Source: Marinobacter sp. F4216 (GTDB lineage Bacteria > Pseudomonadota > Gammaproteobacteria > Pseudomonadales > Oleiphilaceae). From it: 64,000 nucleotides of DNA. Position 1 is the first letter of the stretch, and every line of letters starts with the position of its first letter. The translations under genes and the position numbers were made by a program. The stretch covers positions 868,001 through 932,000 of the forward strand of contig NZ_JAIOUO010000002.1 in assembly GCF_019931195.1 (NCBI RefSeq), written 5' to 3'. This document shows, piece after piece, positions 34,459-44,488 of the stretch. The notes under the pieces are model-generated. The model saw only the letters and a program-made list of their open reading frames with translations, ran no database searches and was not told the origin of the DNA.

Positions 34459-35324
34459 CAATCAATGATTCCGATTTCTTTTGCTACGCTGCGAATCGGC
34501 TCATAGTCATCGTTTGAAGCGGGAATAAATGCAGAGCGTGGGAAGCTCTCAAGCAACTCAGGGTCATCGAGTGCAAGAAGGGCCTCACGGACCCGGTCGG
34601 TAAATCCTTCGCCGTAGTTTTCATCCACGTCGCCACGGATGCTCCACTGGTAATTGGGGAAACCAGGTGTTTTCCAGATGACCTTCACCGCGTCGGTATC
34701 AATGTTTCCATCCTCGAGCTCTTTTTCCCAGACCGCGAAGTTCATTGCGCCCACTTCATAGGTACCGGACTCGACCAGGCGAAGGGTGCGAGTATGGTTG
34801 CCGCTGTAGCCGACCCGGGAAAAGACCTCCTCTGGTGCCTCTCCAAAGGTTTCCCGGATATGGTACTCAGGAATCAATCGGCCAGACGTTGAGCCTTTTG
34901 ATCCGAAGGTGAAGGTCTTGCCTCGAACTTCTTCTGGCAGGCGGTCTTCACGCTCCAGGCCAGTGCTCGAATGGGCAACAAAATAGACATAAAAGGCCTG
35001 GTCTTCAGTACCTTGCGCGATTGCCTGCGAACCGGGTACGAGTGATCTCGCCTGAACTCCCGACAAGCCACCGAACCACGCCAATTGGACCTGGTTGTTA
35101 CGGAACGCCGAAACGGCTGCGGCATAGGATTTGACCGGTATGTACCTGACGTCGGCATCGAGCTCCTCGGACAGGTAGTTCGCAATACCCTCGAAGCGTT
35201 CGACCAGTTTGGTTTCATCCTCATCCGGAATGGCTGTAAAAACAAACGTTTCAGCGGAGGCGGTGTTGAAGGCAAGGGTGAGGGCGACCGACGAAAGCAA
35301 CGTCCTTATTGGCTTAAAAGTCAT
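34458..35324 (-). CDS. Periplasmic binding protein of a PhnD-like ABC transporter, putative selenate type
   Basis: A 288-residue precursor with a Sec signal (MTFKPIRTLLSSVALTLAF...ASA) at ATG 35324, preceded by AGGGAA. The fold is the PhnD/phosphonate-binding type: FTAIPDEDETKLVERFEGIANYL, then FRNNQVQLAWFGGLSGVQAR and FGSKGSTSGRLIPEYHI. As I recall, near-identical proteins next to selD and SenB-like genes are annotated as putative selenate-binding proteins; that recollection is the main basis for the substrate. It is the first gene of the transporter operon. Confidence 0.8.
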   Translation of the reverse strand: MTFKPIRTLLSSVALTLAFNTASAETFVFTAIPDEDETKLVERFEGIANYLSEELDADVRYIPVKSYAAAVSAFRNNQVQLAWFGGLSGVQARSLVPGSQAIAQGTEDQAFYVYFVAHSSTGLEREDRLPEEVRGKTFTFGSKGSTSGRLIPEYHIRETFGEAPEEVFSRVGYSGNHTRTLRLVESGTYEVGAMNFAVWEKELEDGNIDTDAVKVIWKTPGFPNYQWSIRGDVDENYGEGFTDRVREALLALDDPELLESFPRSAFIPASNDDYEPIRSVAKEIGIID

Positions 35325-35500
35325 TTGAATTCCCTGTGTTAGGTGTGGATGGATCAAAAACAACCATAGCGCAAGACATCCCGGCCCGCATAGGATACCT
35401 TGATTAAATACGACTCTGAACAGCTATACGGGGCTCGTCTGCCATTGGCTCAACCCCAGCCATTTCAGAGATTTGCATTGAACTGTGAGATGAGGGTTTG

Positions 35501-36481
35501 ATGGACATCATCGTGATCACGCCAGCGCCGCCTGGCTCGCGGGCGGGTAATCGGGCCACGGCTGAACGCTGGACCCGGCTCCTTCAATGCGCAGGCCACA
35601 ACGTGAGGATAGCCACTGATTACAACGGGGAGCGCTGTGATGTGTGTATCGCCCTGCATGCCTGGCGGAGCCACGAAGCGATACAAGTACTCCGGCGCAT
35701 GAGGCCCGAAGTGCCGCTGATTCTGGCCCTGACCGGAACCGACATTTATCACCATCAGCACGAATTTCCGATTCCCTCAAGGGCATCGATGGCAGCCTCG
35801 GACGTACTTATTGGCCTGCATCATCTCGTTTACCAGGACATCCCCGAACCATTCAGGTCGAAGCTAGTCACTGTCTACCAGTCTGCAGACAAAATTGAAC
35901 GATCGAAAGCGCCAGTTACGAACGGGCACTTCACAGCCTGCGTCCTCGGACACCTCCGGGACGAAAAGGATTCGCTGAGGGCTGCGAAGGCCGCAAGGTT
36001 GTTACCTTCGGCATCCCGGGTTCAGATTCTGTGTGCCGGGAAACCCCACAACAAAGCATGGCAGGCCGACGCCGAAGGCGAGATGCAAGCGAATCCGCGC
36101 TTTCGCTGGCTTGGGGAGCTGGGACGAAACGAAACGGCAGACCTGTTAAGGACCGCAGATATCATGGTCATCAGTTCCGTGATGGAAGGTGGTGCCAATG
36201 TGGTGTCGGAGGCGTGTCGCGCGGGCTTGCCGATCCTCGCCTCTGATATCCCTGGCAACCGGGGCCTGCTCGGGGACGGCTATGAGGGCTACTTCGCTCC
36301 GAAGGATGAACGTGCTCTGGCACAGCTTCTAGAGCGAGCGGAAAACGACCCCGCGTACCTGCAACGGCTGACCGAGCAGGTGGCGCAGGTGTCCCCAACA
36401 TTTACCCCCGAGCGAGAACAGGCAGGCTTGCTGCAGGCGCTGGACGTCGCTGTCCGGCGCCGCAAAGCCCTCGGCGAGTAA
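35501..36481 (+). CDS. senB: SenB-like selenosugar synthase (TIGR04348-type glycosyltransferase)
   Basis: A 326-residue GT-B glycosyltransferase, ATG 35501 with a TGAGGG ribosome-binding site. It matches the SenB pattern: ITPAPPGSRAGNRATAERW at the start, CDVCIALHAWRSHEAI, LILALTGTDIYHH and VISSVMEGGANVVSEACRAGL. SenB joins selenophosphate to a UDP-sugar to give a selenosugar in selenoneine biosynthesis. The neighbouring convergent gene encodes SelD, the selenophosphate donor. SenA, needed for selenoneine, is not in this window, so the end product here is unknown. Confidence 0.8.
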   Translation: MDIIVITPAPPGSRAGNRATAERWTRLLQCAGHNVRIATDYNGERCDVCIALHAWRSHEAIQVLRRMRPEVPLILALTGTDIYHHQHEFPIPSRASMAASDVLIGLHHLVYQDIPEPFRSKLVTVYQSADKIERSKAPVTNGHFTACVLGHLRDEKDSLRAAKAARLLPSASRVQILCAGKPHNKAWQADAEGEMQANPRFRWLGELGRNETADLLRTADIMVISSVMEGGANVVSEACRAGLPILASDIPGNRGLLGDGYEGYFAPKDERALAQLLERAENDPAYLQRLTEQVAQVSPTFTPEREQAGLLQALDVAVRRRKALGE

Positions 36482-36498
36482 ACCCACTGCAGTTCGAT

Positions 36499-38775
36499 TT
36501 ATTCCCGGAGGGTAATCGGCTCGAGAGGACCTTCCGGGTCCTGGGGGAGAACGCGGCCGATAATGGCGGTTTGGGGGTAGCCCAAGGCCCGCAATTCCCG
36601 CACACAAGCCTCCGCCTGATCCGCCGCCACACTGGCCAGAAGTCCGCCTGCTGTTTGCGGGTCGAAAACCAGTGGATAGCGGGGGTGTTTCACCCACGTC
36701 TCCTGATCCCGGATACCCCGGCGCAGCCGGATATTGGCTGGCTGAAGGGAGCTGAGAATGCCTGCAGCAGCGGTTTCCTCTGCGCCCGGAAGGATGGGCA
36801 GGGATGAAAGGTTCAGTTCCGCATCCACTCCAGACGGCCGGGTCATTTCAATCAGGTGTCCCAACAGTCCAAACCCGGTTACGTCGGTACACGCCCGAGA
36901 CCCATAACGCTGAAGGCATTCTGCGGCCGCCTTGTTGGAGTGCATCATGGAGGCAAGCGCACTGTCGATCCAGCGACCTTTGGCGGCCAGCCGCATGTGG
37001 GCTGCAAACAGGGTGCCGGTTCCGATCGGTTTGGTGAGTATCAGTGCATCCCCGACCTGAAGTCCGCCCTTGCTCATGACCTTTTCCGGGTCGATCAGGC
37101 CGTTGACGGCAAAGCCCAGAGCCAGCTCCTTGCCTTCACCGGTATGGCCGCCAACCAGCGCACAGCCGGCTTCGTTAAGAACCTCCACCGCGCCGGACAT
37201 CATCTGAAAAACCACGTCCTTAACTTTTGATTCTATGCCGTAAGGTACGGTTGCCACGGCCGTCGCGCTCTGGGCCTCGGCCCCCATGGCGAATACGTCG
37301 CCAAGACTGTGATTGGCTGCCACGCGACCAAAGACATAAGGGTCGTCGATAAAAGCCCTGAAAAAATCGACGGTGTGCACAACGGCCTTGCCGGGCGGGA
37401 CGTTCAGAACGGCGGCATCATCCGGCGCATGGAGCCCAACGAGGATATCGTCCCGCTCGATGGGGCGAAGCTCACCGAGGGCTTGCGAGAGCACGGTACT
37501 CCCGACCTTGGCGCCGCAACCGCCGCAACGCATGGCCACGGCCGAGATGGCCTGGGAGGCTTCTTCGGGGTTCTGGGCAGCCGAGGTGTCGGGCAAGGCA
37601 GTGTCTTCCGCCATCCGGGGCAGATCGTTGAACTTCTTCATGAACCGGCGATCGATCCAGTCCTTCCAGCGCCATACCAAGCGTCCGTGCAACTCGGTGC
37701 CCCCCCGGGAAGCAACCGCGAACTTATCACCCGTACTGATCAACGCGAGCCATTTTTTCTGGGGCCTGAATGGCTTGGGTGCTTTACCCAGCGCCAGTCG
37801 CTTAAGATTTTCGGCCAAAGGAGGGCCCTGGCGAACGGCGAAGACACCGGCCTTTTCTCGGGGGTGGTTAACGACATTGGCAATGTCACCCACCGCAAAG
37901 ATGTTGTCATCGTTTTCAGTCTGAAGGGTATCGCGGACCCGGATAAACAGGCCTTCATCCAGAGCAAGGCCGGTGCTCTCAAGCCAATGCGGGCCGGAGG
38001 CACGGGTTACCCAGAGCACCTCATCCACCTGCAGTGTTTCGCCGGAACCGGTTACCAGTACGCCCTCCGACAGGCGTTCAACCGGGGACCCGAGATGGGT
38101 TTTTATCCCTCGTTCTGACAGTGTTCGCTCAAACACCGCACGTACTTTCGGGTTGTGGGTGGGTAATATTTCCTGGTTGGCGTCGAAGAGGTGGAAGTGC
38201 AATTCGGCCGGATCCTTGCCCCTCTGACGGAGTTCCTGCCTCAGCCGGAACTGCATCGCCAGAGTCAGTTCCACCCCTCCGGCGCCTGCGCCCACAACCG
38301 ACACGGTCAGCGGCCCATCGTGATTTTCGATTCGGGACAGGAGGCTCAGCCACCGGTTGTTAAAGCCGGTGATGGGCTTCACGGGAACTGCATGCTCCGA
38401 AGCGCCCTCAACATCCTGAACCCGGGGCGACGAACCGATGTTGATCGAAAGGATGTCGTAGGGGACGTCCGGCCGGTTTTTGCAGATGACCAGCTGTTGG
38501 TCCCGGTCGATACCAATGGCTTCATCCCGGTAAAAGCGAGCGCCGGCGTATTCCGCAAGTCGGCTCAGATCAATATGAACGTCATCGTAGGTGTAATGGC
38601 CCGCCACGTAGCCGGGCAACATTCCGGAATAGGGCGTATGGGTGTCCCGGCAGATGAGGGTGAGACGCACGCCGGGAACCGGGTTCATGGCGAACCGCTT
38701 CAGAACACCGACGTGACTGTGCCCACCGCCTACCAGGACAATATCCCGCAGGACAGGTTGGTCGGCTGTACGCAT
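36499..38775 (-). CDS. selD: Selenide, water dikinase fused to an NADH-dehydrogenase-like FAD domain
   Basis: A 758-residue fusion. Residues about 1-380 form a pyridine nucleotide-disulfide oxidoreductase resembling type II NADH dehydrogenase (DIVLVGGGHSHVGVL, VSVVGAGAGGVELTL, IFAVGDIANV). Residues about 400-758 are SelD, with the catalytic RCGGCGAKVG (Cys, not selenocysteine), the ATP-binding VHTVDFFRAFIDDPYVFGR segment and VGGHTGEGKELALG. The product makes selenophosphate; the flavin domain may reduce the selenium source. The start overlaps the stop of the upstream HhH gene (TGATG). The 3' end is 17 bp from the convergent SenB-like gene. Confidence 0.92.
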   Translation of the reverse strand: MRTADQPVLRDIVLVGGGHSHVGVLKRFAMNPVPGVRLTLICRDTHTPYSGMLPGYVAGHYTYDDVHIDLSRLAEYAGARFYRDEAIGIDRDQQLVICKNRPDVPYDILSINIGSSPRVQDVEGASEHAVPVKPITGFNNRWLSLLSRIENHDGPLTVSVVGAGAGGVELTLAMQFRLRQELRQRGKDPAELHFHLFDANQEILPTHNPKVRAVFERTLSERGIKTHLGSPVERLSEGVLVTGSGETLQVDEVLWVTRASGPHWLESTGLALDEGLFIRVRDTLQTENDDNIFAVGDIANVVNHPREKAGVFAVRQGPPLAENLKRLALGKAPKPFRPQKKWLALISTGDKFAVASRGGTELHGRLVWRWKDWIDRRFMKKFNDLPRMAEDTALPDTSAAQNPEEASQAISAVAMRCGGCGAKVGSTVLSQALGELRPIERDDILVGLHAPDDAAVLNVPPGKAVVHTVDFFRAFIDDPYVFGRVAANHSLGDVFAMGAEAQSATAVATVPYGIESKVKDVVFQMMSGAVEVLNEAGCALVGGHTGEGKELALGFAVNGLIDPEKVMSKGGLQVGDALILTKPIGTGTLFAAHMRLAAKGRWIDSALASMMHSNKAAAECLQRYGSRACTDVTGFGLLGHLIEMTRPSGVDAELNLSSLPILPGAEETAAAGILSSLQPANIRLRRGIRDQETWVKHPRYPLVFDPQTAGGLLASVAADQAEACVRELRALGYPQTAIIGRVLPQDPEGPLEPITLRE

Positions 38776-39416
38776 CAGAGCAGTTTCTTGGCTTCAGCAC
38801 CGAACTGGTCAAAACCTTTTATGCTGGAAAATGCCTGAAGCTTTTCCTGATCTGCCGCGCTCGGATTCGCAATCTGCTCAATGGAGGTGATACCTGCATC
38901 CTTCATTTTCTTGGCGGTGGCAGGGCCAATCCCCTTGATGGCCGTCAGATCGCTCTTGTTGACTGGCTTGGGCTTGGCGGCCGCTGGCTTGGCTGGTGCT
39001 TTACTCCGCGCAGGCTTCTTGGCGGGGGCAGGTTTCTTCGGCGAAGCTGCCGGCTTACCCTTGGCCTGCTTGGTGGCCTTCTTCGCTGCGGACTCAAGTT
39101 CCTTTTTCCCGGCTTTGGCTTTCTTCTCTGCCTTTTTCGAGGCGACACCAAAGCGTTCCATGATCGCGTCCTGCATCTCCCGGAACTCATTCAGGCGACG
39201 GTCGAATTCTTCGTAGACCCGCTTCATTTCCCGTTCACGGAGTTCTTCCGCTTCTTTCAGCAGTTTGCGCACTGGCTCCTGCACTTGCTGTTGCAGGTTA
39301 TCAAACTGCTTGAGGGCGTCATTAAACAGGTCCTCGATCTGGGATGAGGCTTTCTCGAATTCCTTGTTGACCTTGTTAACGACCTTGTCGACGCTCGGCT
39401 TGGCTTTCTTGCCCAT
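38775..39416 (-). CDS. Lysine-rich protein with C-terminal helix-hairpin-helix domain
   Basis: A 213-residue protein with three parts. The first is a coiled-coil or phasin-like helical region, residues about 1-90 (NKEFEKASSQIEDLFNDAL, KQFDNLQQQVQEPVRKL). The second is a Lys/Ala/Pro-rich, histone H1-like tail at about 95-150. The third is a helix-hairpin-helix motif (LTAIKGIGPATAKKMKDAGI) of the type that binds DNA or mediates protein contacts. Its stop overlaps the selD start, so it may be coexpressed with selD. Function unknown; it resembles poly(3-hydroxyalkanoate) granule or nucleoid-associated proteins. Confidence 0.65.
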   Translation of the reverse strand: MGKKAKPSVDKVVNKVNKEFEKASSQIEDLFNDALKQFDNLQQQVQEPVRKLLKEAEELREREMKRVYEEFDRRLNEFREMQDAIMERFGVASKKAEKKAKAGKKELESAAKKATKQAKGKPAASPKKPAPAKKPARSKAPAKPAAAKPKPVNKSDLTAIKGIGPATAKKMKDAGITSIEQIANPSAADQEKLQAFSSIKGFDQFGAEAKKLL

Positions 39417-39459
39417 TCAGAGTCTCCTTGCACATGAGAAAGTTATGATTAAGAGAGGT

Positions 39460-39858
39460 TCAGGCTGATTGACGCACACCCGACACCGATCCGGGCGAAC
39501 GCCTGGATTTAAGAGATTGCTTCTTGGAAAGTACATCGCGAATACGGCGGAGCTTTTCGGAGGTCGGCGAGCTATCGTCCGTAACAGGTCCTGAAAAATC
39601 AATTGAATAGAAGAAATTGCTACAGTGCTTTCTTTTTTCGGTGATCAGGCCCGTGATGCCTTCTGCACGAATCTCGTCAAACGGCATATCCATGACCAGA
39701 TCAAGCACAAGGGTATCGCCCGGATTGAATATCTTGTCTGTTTTCATCACGCATCCATACGAATCCAGGCTATACACGCCGGCCTCGACCAGTTCCTTAC
39801 GGAAGAAGCCTTGCTTTATCTGGAATCGTGCGATGAGGTCTGGTAGAGGTTCGCTCAT
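39460..39858 (-). CDS. PilZ-like domain protein
   Basis: A 132-residue protein with a probable PilZ fold: an R-K-x2-V start (FFRKELVEAGVYSLDSYGC) and beta-strand pairs (DTLVLDLVMDMPFDEIRAEGI, FFYSIDFSGPV). The canonical RxxxR and D/NxSxxG motifs are degenerate, so cyclic-di-GMP binding is doubtful. The gene stands alone, 43 bp to the right of the HhH gene on the same strand. Confidence 0.5.
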   Translation of the reverse strand: MSEPLPDLIARFQIKQGFFRKELVEAGVYSLDSYGCVMKTDKIFNPGDTLVLDLVMDMPFDEIRAEGITGLITEKRKHCSNFFYSIDFSGPVTDDSSPTSEKLRRIRDVLSKKQSLKSRRSPGSVSGVRQSA

Positions 39859-40030
39859 GAATATTGATCTCTGGTGATATCCCTATCGACTACAGCCTAA
39901 CGCCGGGGGCATTCGGGCGAGCTTGCCTAAACAATAGCCATTGAAGACATGTTTGGCAATTTCTTCAGTAGCCTAGCGCGGCGCCCTCAGGCGATTTGTT
40001 ACCTGAGGCCGCCGGTGCCTGGTGTCTGAC

Positions 40031-41551
40031 TTATTTCTTCAGCAGTTCGTACAGATCAACCCGCCGGTCCTTGAGGTTGGTTACTGAGCCTTCGGCCCGA
40101 ACCAGTTTGAGCTTCTCCAGATCCATGTCAGAGAACATGATCATTTCCGTGTTCGGGGTCGTTTCTGCCATGACCGCATCGTGGGGGAAGGCAAAGTCCG
40201 AAGGCGAGAACACGGAGGACTGGGCGTACTGAACATCCAGATTTTCTACCTTGGGCAGGTTGCCCACGCTGCCGGTAATGACCACATAGCACTCGTTTTC
40301 GATGGCCCGGGCCTGGGCGCACTGACGGACACGAAGGTAACCGTTTTTGGTATCTGTCCAGAAGGGCACCATGATGATGTCGACACCCTGGCTGGCTGCG
40401 ATGCGCCCCAGTTCGGGAAACTCGATGTCGTAGCAAATCATGATCGCCACCCGGCCTGCGTCGCTTTCGAATACCTGGAAGTCGTTACCACCCTCGATAA
40501 CCCAGTCCCGGCGTTCATGGGGCGTGATGTGGATCTTGCGTTGCTCATCAACCCGGCCATCCCGATGACAGAGATAGGAGACGTTGTAGAGACGCTCGTC
40601 CTCCAGCAGGGGCATGGAGCCGGTGATGATATTGATGTTGTGACTCACCGCCATTTCGGACATTTGCTCCCGGAACTGATCGGTGAAACCAGCGAGGAAG
40701 CGAATGGCGCGGGTCTGGTCCATCTGGTCCGTCAGCCCCATGAGCGGCGCGTTGAAGAATTCCGGAAACAGGGCGAAGTCGCTCTTGTAGTCGGAAAGCG
40801 CGTCCACGAAGTACTCGACCTGCTTAAGCACTTCTTCGACCGAGCTGAATTCACGCATTTGCCACTGAACAGCGCCCAATCGCACCTGTGTTTTTTTGGT
40901 GTCCAGTACCGCCGACGGTGGGGTGTAAAGTATATTCCGCCATTCCAACAGTGTGGCGTAGCCAAGGGATTTCTTATCCTCCGGCAGATACTTGTGCATG
41001 AGCCGGGTAACCTGGAAATCGTTTGAGAGCTGGAATGTCAGGATAGGATCGTAGATTTCCTTCCGATCCACCCGTTGGATGTATTCGGCAGGCGTATATT
41101 GATCCGAGTACTTGTAGTAATTCGGGATTCTGCCACCTGCCAGAATCGCCCGCAGATTCATTGAGCGACACAATTCCTTCCGAGCCTCGTAAAGCCTTCG
41201 CCCCAGACGATAGCCCCGGTATTTGGGATGGATAAACACATCCAGTCCGTACAGGGAATCGCCTTTCGGGTTATGCAGGATTTTCTCGTTGCGCAGGATC
41301 AGGTCGTCGTAGGTGTGGGGGTTACTGAAACGCTCGTATTTGACGCACACCGTCAGGGCTACCGCAATGAGCTGGCCGCTGTCTTCAATGCAGATCTGGC
41401 CATCGGGGAACTGTTCAACCAGTGCTTTTATCGTGTCCTTCGGCCAGGCACCACCGATGTCATCGTAGATGCTGTCCATCAGTGCCCGAAGCTGGTCGTA
41501 GTCCTCTACGGCAAGGTTGCGTAAGTTGAGGTGAAGCTCTTCATGCGCCAT
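40031..41551 (-). CDS. Bifunctional GNAT acetyltransferase and carbon-nitrogen hydrolase
   Basis: A 506-residue fusion. The N-terminal 200 residues are a GNAT domain (LDVFIHPKYRGYRLGRRLYEAR). Residues about 225-480 are a nitrilase-superfamily hydrolase with the triad regions DFALFPEFFNAP (Glu), HREGRVDEQRKIHITPHE-like lysine segment and IMICYDIEFPELGRI (Cys). This arrangement is widespread in proteobacteria; substrate unknown. The gene is monocistronic, with a 267-bp gap to its right. Confidence 0.88.
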   Translation of the reverse strand: MAHEELHLNLRNLAVEDYDQLRALMDSIYDDIGGAWPKDTIKALVEQFPDGQICIEDSGQLIAVALTVCVKYERFSNPHTYDDLILRNEKILHNPKGDSLYGLDVFIHPKYRGYRLGRRLYEARKELCRSMNLRAILAGGRIPNYYKYSDQYTPAEYIQRVDRKEIYDPILTFQLSNDFQVTRLMHKYLPEDKKSLGYATLLEWRNILYTPPSAVLDTKKTQVRLGAVQWQMREFSSVEEVLKQVEYFVDALSDYKSDFALFPEFFNAPLMGLTDQMDQTRAIRFLAGFTDQFREQMSEMAVSHNINIITGSMPLLEDERLYNVSYLCHRDGRVDEQRKIHITPHERRDWVIEGGNDFQVFESDAGRVAIMICYDIEFPELGRIAASQGVDIIMVPFWTDTKNGYLRVRQCAQARAIENECYVVITGSVGNLPKVENLDVQYAQSSVFSPSDFAFPHDAVMAETTPNTEMIMFSDMDLEKLKLVRAEGSVTNLKDRRVDLYELLKK

Positions 41552-41818
41552 TCGGTACAGCTCCCGTGTCCGCTTTTGGGTGGATGGTTGAAAGCTACTT
41601 TTCTCATAGGCTAGAAAAGTCTAACAGACAAGCCTGGAGACTTCGCCCGATTGAGAAACAGGAGCCTGGGCGTAAGCACTAAAAGGCGTATCGTAAAGGA
41701 TATCGTGTGGCACTGTACGCGAGGAACACACGGTTGCCGCCTTTTTCAAATGACCTTATTCTGCCCACACGCCACAGTTCCAGCTGAGCACATAAGATCG
41801 ATAGACGGGAATAACGTA

Positions 41819-42373
41819 ATGGCCATGATTGACTCTTTTATTGAAACCACTGGCAAGTGGATTGTAAAAACCGATGCCAGTGCAACCCTCGCGAGCCCCT
41901 TAGCCTGGGTGCGAAAGACCGGCAGCTATGCTGCGGTTAACAAACTGATCGGCACGCTTATCCCGTTTGCTACCCGTAACCGCTTCAGCGTGGAGGAGTT
42001 GGGACCGGGCTACGTTCGAGCGAAGATCCGTCTCAAAGGCAACAAAAACCATTTTGGCAGCCTGTACGCCGGTGCCTACTTCGTGGTGGCGGAAATACCG
42101 GGAGGCGTGCTTACCCTGTTCGATCTTGGCCCTGCCTACACACCCATTCTCAAGGAAATGACTCTTCAGTTTCTGAAGCCCGCCAATTCCGATGTGACGG
42201 TGGAGTTCTCCCTGCCACCCGAGACCTTGCAGTCCATCCTGTCCGACGCGGATGCGACGGGCAGGGCCAAATTTACGCTGGAAGGGCACATGCACGATGA
42301 GCAGGGCAACCACGTGGCTACCTCGGTGGCTCACTATCGGGTCAAAAAGAAAGGCTTCAGTCCGGCGGATTGA
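41819..42373 (+). CDS. DUF4442 domain protein (hotdog-fold thioesterase-like)
   Basis: A 184-residue protein whose likely start is ATG 41819. The hotdog-fold segment KNHFGSLYAGAYFVVAEIPG, with a central helix, matches the DUF4442 group related to PaaI thioesterases. The family is presumed to hydrolyse acyl-CoA. The canonical catalytic Asp/Asn pattern is not clear. An upstream in-frame extension to 41651 lacks a ribosome-binding site. It runs convergent to recQ, ending 18 bp from it. Confidence 0.75.
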   Translation: MAMIDSFIETTGKWIVKTDASATLASPLAWVRKTGSYAAVNKLIGTLIPFATRNRFSVEELGPGYVRAKIRLKGNKNHFGSLYAGAYFVVAEIPGGVLTLFDLGPAYTPILKEMTLQFLKPANSDVTVEFSLPPETLQSILSDADATGRAKFTLEGHMHDEQGNHVATSVAHYRVKKKGFSPAD

Positions 42374-42391
42374 GAGTTGGCCTCACCAGGC

Positions 42392-44257
42392 TCAGCTGGA
42401 TTGAGCCTCTTTCAGGGCTTGGAGGAATGCTGCTCCGTATTTTTCAAGCTTGGCAGCCCCGACACCCTGGACGTCCGCCATTGCCTCCAGTGAGTCTGGC
42501 TTCCGTTCCAGCATTTCCAGCAAGGTGGCGTCGTGGAAGATGACGTAGGGCGGCACCCCTTGCTGCTCGGCAAGTGATTTCCGGCACGCCCGCAGTGCTT
42601 CCCAGCCTGTTTGGTCGGAGATTGAATCCAGGGCCGCGGAACGACGGGAGGAGGCCGCCCGGGAACGGACTTTTTTCAACACCGGATCTTTGCGCAGCCT
42701 GATGGCCTGCTCGCCTTTGAGAAGCGGCCGGCATTGCTCGGTCAGCTGGAGGGAGCCGAAGCCTTCTGGGTCGGCCCTCAGGAAACCGTTGGCTACCAGT
42801 TGGCGGAAGACCGATTTCCAGTCGTTGGCGGACAAGTCGGTACCGATTCCGAAGGTGGAAATGGCGTGATGGCCCGACTGTCGAAGGCGTTCGTTGTCTG
42901 AACCGCGCAGTACATCGATCAGGTAGGTGACACCGTATCGCTGGCCGGTGCGGTACACGCATGACAGGGCCTTTTGTACCGCGACGGTACCATCCCAGGT
43001 TTCGGGAGGGGTCAGGCAGGTATCGCAGTTGCCGCAGGGCTCTTCCAGTTGGTCGCCAAAATAACTCAGCAGAACCTGTCGGCGGCACTTCGTGACCTCG
43101 CAGAGACCCAGCATCGCATCCAGTTTCTGGCGCTCAACCCGCTTGAAATGATCATTGCCCTGTGAGGCCTCGAGCATCTGCCGGAGCTTGATGACGTCCT
43201 GCAATCCGTAAACCATCCACGCGGTGGAGGGTTTACCATCACGTCCTGCGCGACCGGTTTCCTGGTAGTAGGCTTCAAGGCTTTTCGGTAGATCAAGGTG
43301 GGCGACAAACCGTACATCGGGCTTGTCGATACCCATGCCGAAGGCAATGGTCGCCACGATGATGATGCCGTCTTCCCGCAGAAACCGGTCTTGATGGTGC
43401 GCGCGATCTTCTGGCGACAGGCCGGCGTGGTAGGGCAGCGCGGTAAACCCCTGATCGGTAAGCAGGCGCGCGGTTGCCTCCACTTTGTTGCGGGACAGGC
43501 AGTAGACAATGCCGCAGTCGCCTTCATGTTCCGCTTTGATGAAGTCCAATAACTGTTTGTTGGCGTTTGTTTTTGCGGTGATCCGGTACTGAATGTTCGG
43601 GCGATCGAATCCGCTTACGAAGTGCCGGGCTTCTGTCAGCGACAGGCGCTCTGCAATTTCCGTTCGGGTTCGTTCGTCTGCGGTCGCTGTCAGGGCAATG
43701 CGTGGGACATCCGGGAACTCTTCGGCCAGCAGGCCGAGCTGAAGGTAGTCTGACCGGAAATCATGCCCCCACTGGGACACACAGTGGGCCTCGTCGATCG
43801 CAAACAGGGAAAGCTTGGCCTTGTGCAACAAATCCAGTGTCCGGGGCTGGGTCAGCCGCTCCGGAGCGCAGTAAAGCAAATCCAGTTCGCCGGTCAGTAG
43901 CGCCTGTTCAGTGGCGCGTGCCTGTTCAAAGTCCATGGTGGAGTTGAGGAAGGCGGCCTTCACGCCAAGCTCTTCCAGGGCAGCCACCTGATCCTGCATC
44001 AGCGCAATCAACGGAGAGATGACGATCGCCGTGCCGGGCCGGACGAGCGCCGGGACCTGGTAGCAGAGGGATTTTCCGCCGCCGGTGGGCATCAGCACCA
44101 GAGCATCCCTGCCGGCTACGACCTCGGCTATGATGTCGCCCTGTAGTGGGCGAAATGCCTCATAACCAAACACATCCCTGAGCACTTTTTCCGGATCAGA
44201 CCTCAGTGGTGAAGGACGCTGATCAGAAAGCTGTTCAAAGGGCGTGTGATATTGCAT
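42392..44257 (-). CDS. recQ: ATP-dependent DNA helicase RecQ
   Basis: RecQ with helicase motifs I ([16 protein letters not shown]), II ([16 protein letters not shown]) and VI ([10 protein letters not shown]), the RQC zinc ligands (C-x-VTKCRRQ, CGNCDTC) and a C-terminal HRDC domain. It acts in recombination repair and replication restart. The start is uncertain. ATG 44257 gives 621 residues; ATG 44314 would add 19 residues of low-complexity sequence. Neither has a strong ribosome-binding site. Confidence 0.92.
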   Translation of the reverse strand: MQYHTPFEQLSDQRPSPLRSDPEKVLRDVFGYEAFRPLQGDIIAEVVAGRDALVLMPTGGGKSLCYQVPALVRPGTAIVISPLIALMQDQVAALEELGVKAAFLNSTMDFEQARATEQALLTGELDLLYCAPERLTQPRTLDLLHKAKLSLFAIDEAHCVSQWGHDFRSDYLQLGLLAEEFPDVPRIALTATADERTRTEIAERLSLTEARHFVSGFDRPNIQYRITAKTNANKQLLDFIKAEHEGDCGIVYCLSRNKVEATARLLTDQGFTALPYHAGLSPEDRAHHQDRFLREDGIIIVATIAFGMGIDKPDVRFVAHLDLPKSLEAYYQETGRAGRDGKPSTAWMVYGLQDVIKLRQMLEASQGNDHFKRVERQKLDAMLGLCEVTKCRRQVLLSYFGDQLEEPCGNCDTCLTPPETWDGTVAVQKALSCVYRTGQRYGVTYLIDVLRGSDNERLRQSGHHAISTFGIGTDLSANDWKSVFRQLVANGFLRADPEGFGSLQLTEQCRPLLKGEQAIRLRKDPVLKKVRSRAASSRRSAALDSISDQTGWEALRACRKSLAEQQGVPPYVIFHDATLLEMLERKPDSLEAMADVQGVGAAKLEKYGAAFLQALKEAQSS

Positions 44258-44488
44258 ATGGTAACCAAGGGTGCGGCCAGTTTCCGGGCGTGGATAATCT
44301 CTGCTGTGAGCCATCGCGGGTGCGACGGCGACGAATCATACCAGAATTGACCACTACCGACTTACGGAGCATCTTCACGGAGAGACAAAAATGCCCGGGA
44401 AAGGCTACAATACGGGCCATTTTGCGCGTGGCAACTGAGTGACGCGCGAGTGCTTTTTCGGTAAGCGACTAACAATAACAGGGTTTGC

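Noticed and set aside
36499..38775. In-frame TGA selenocysteine codon in selD
   Set aside because: The catalytic position is an ordinary Cys in RCGGCGAKVG, and no in-frame TGA is present.
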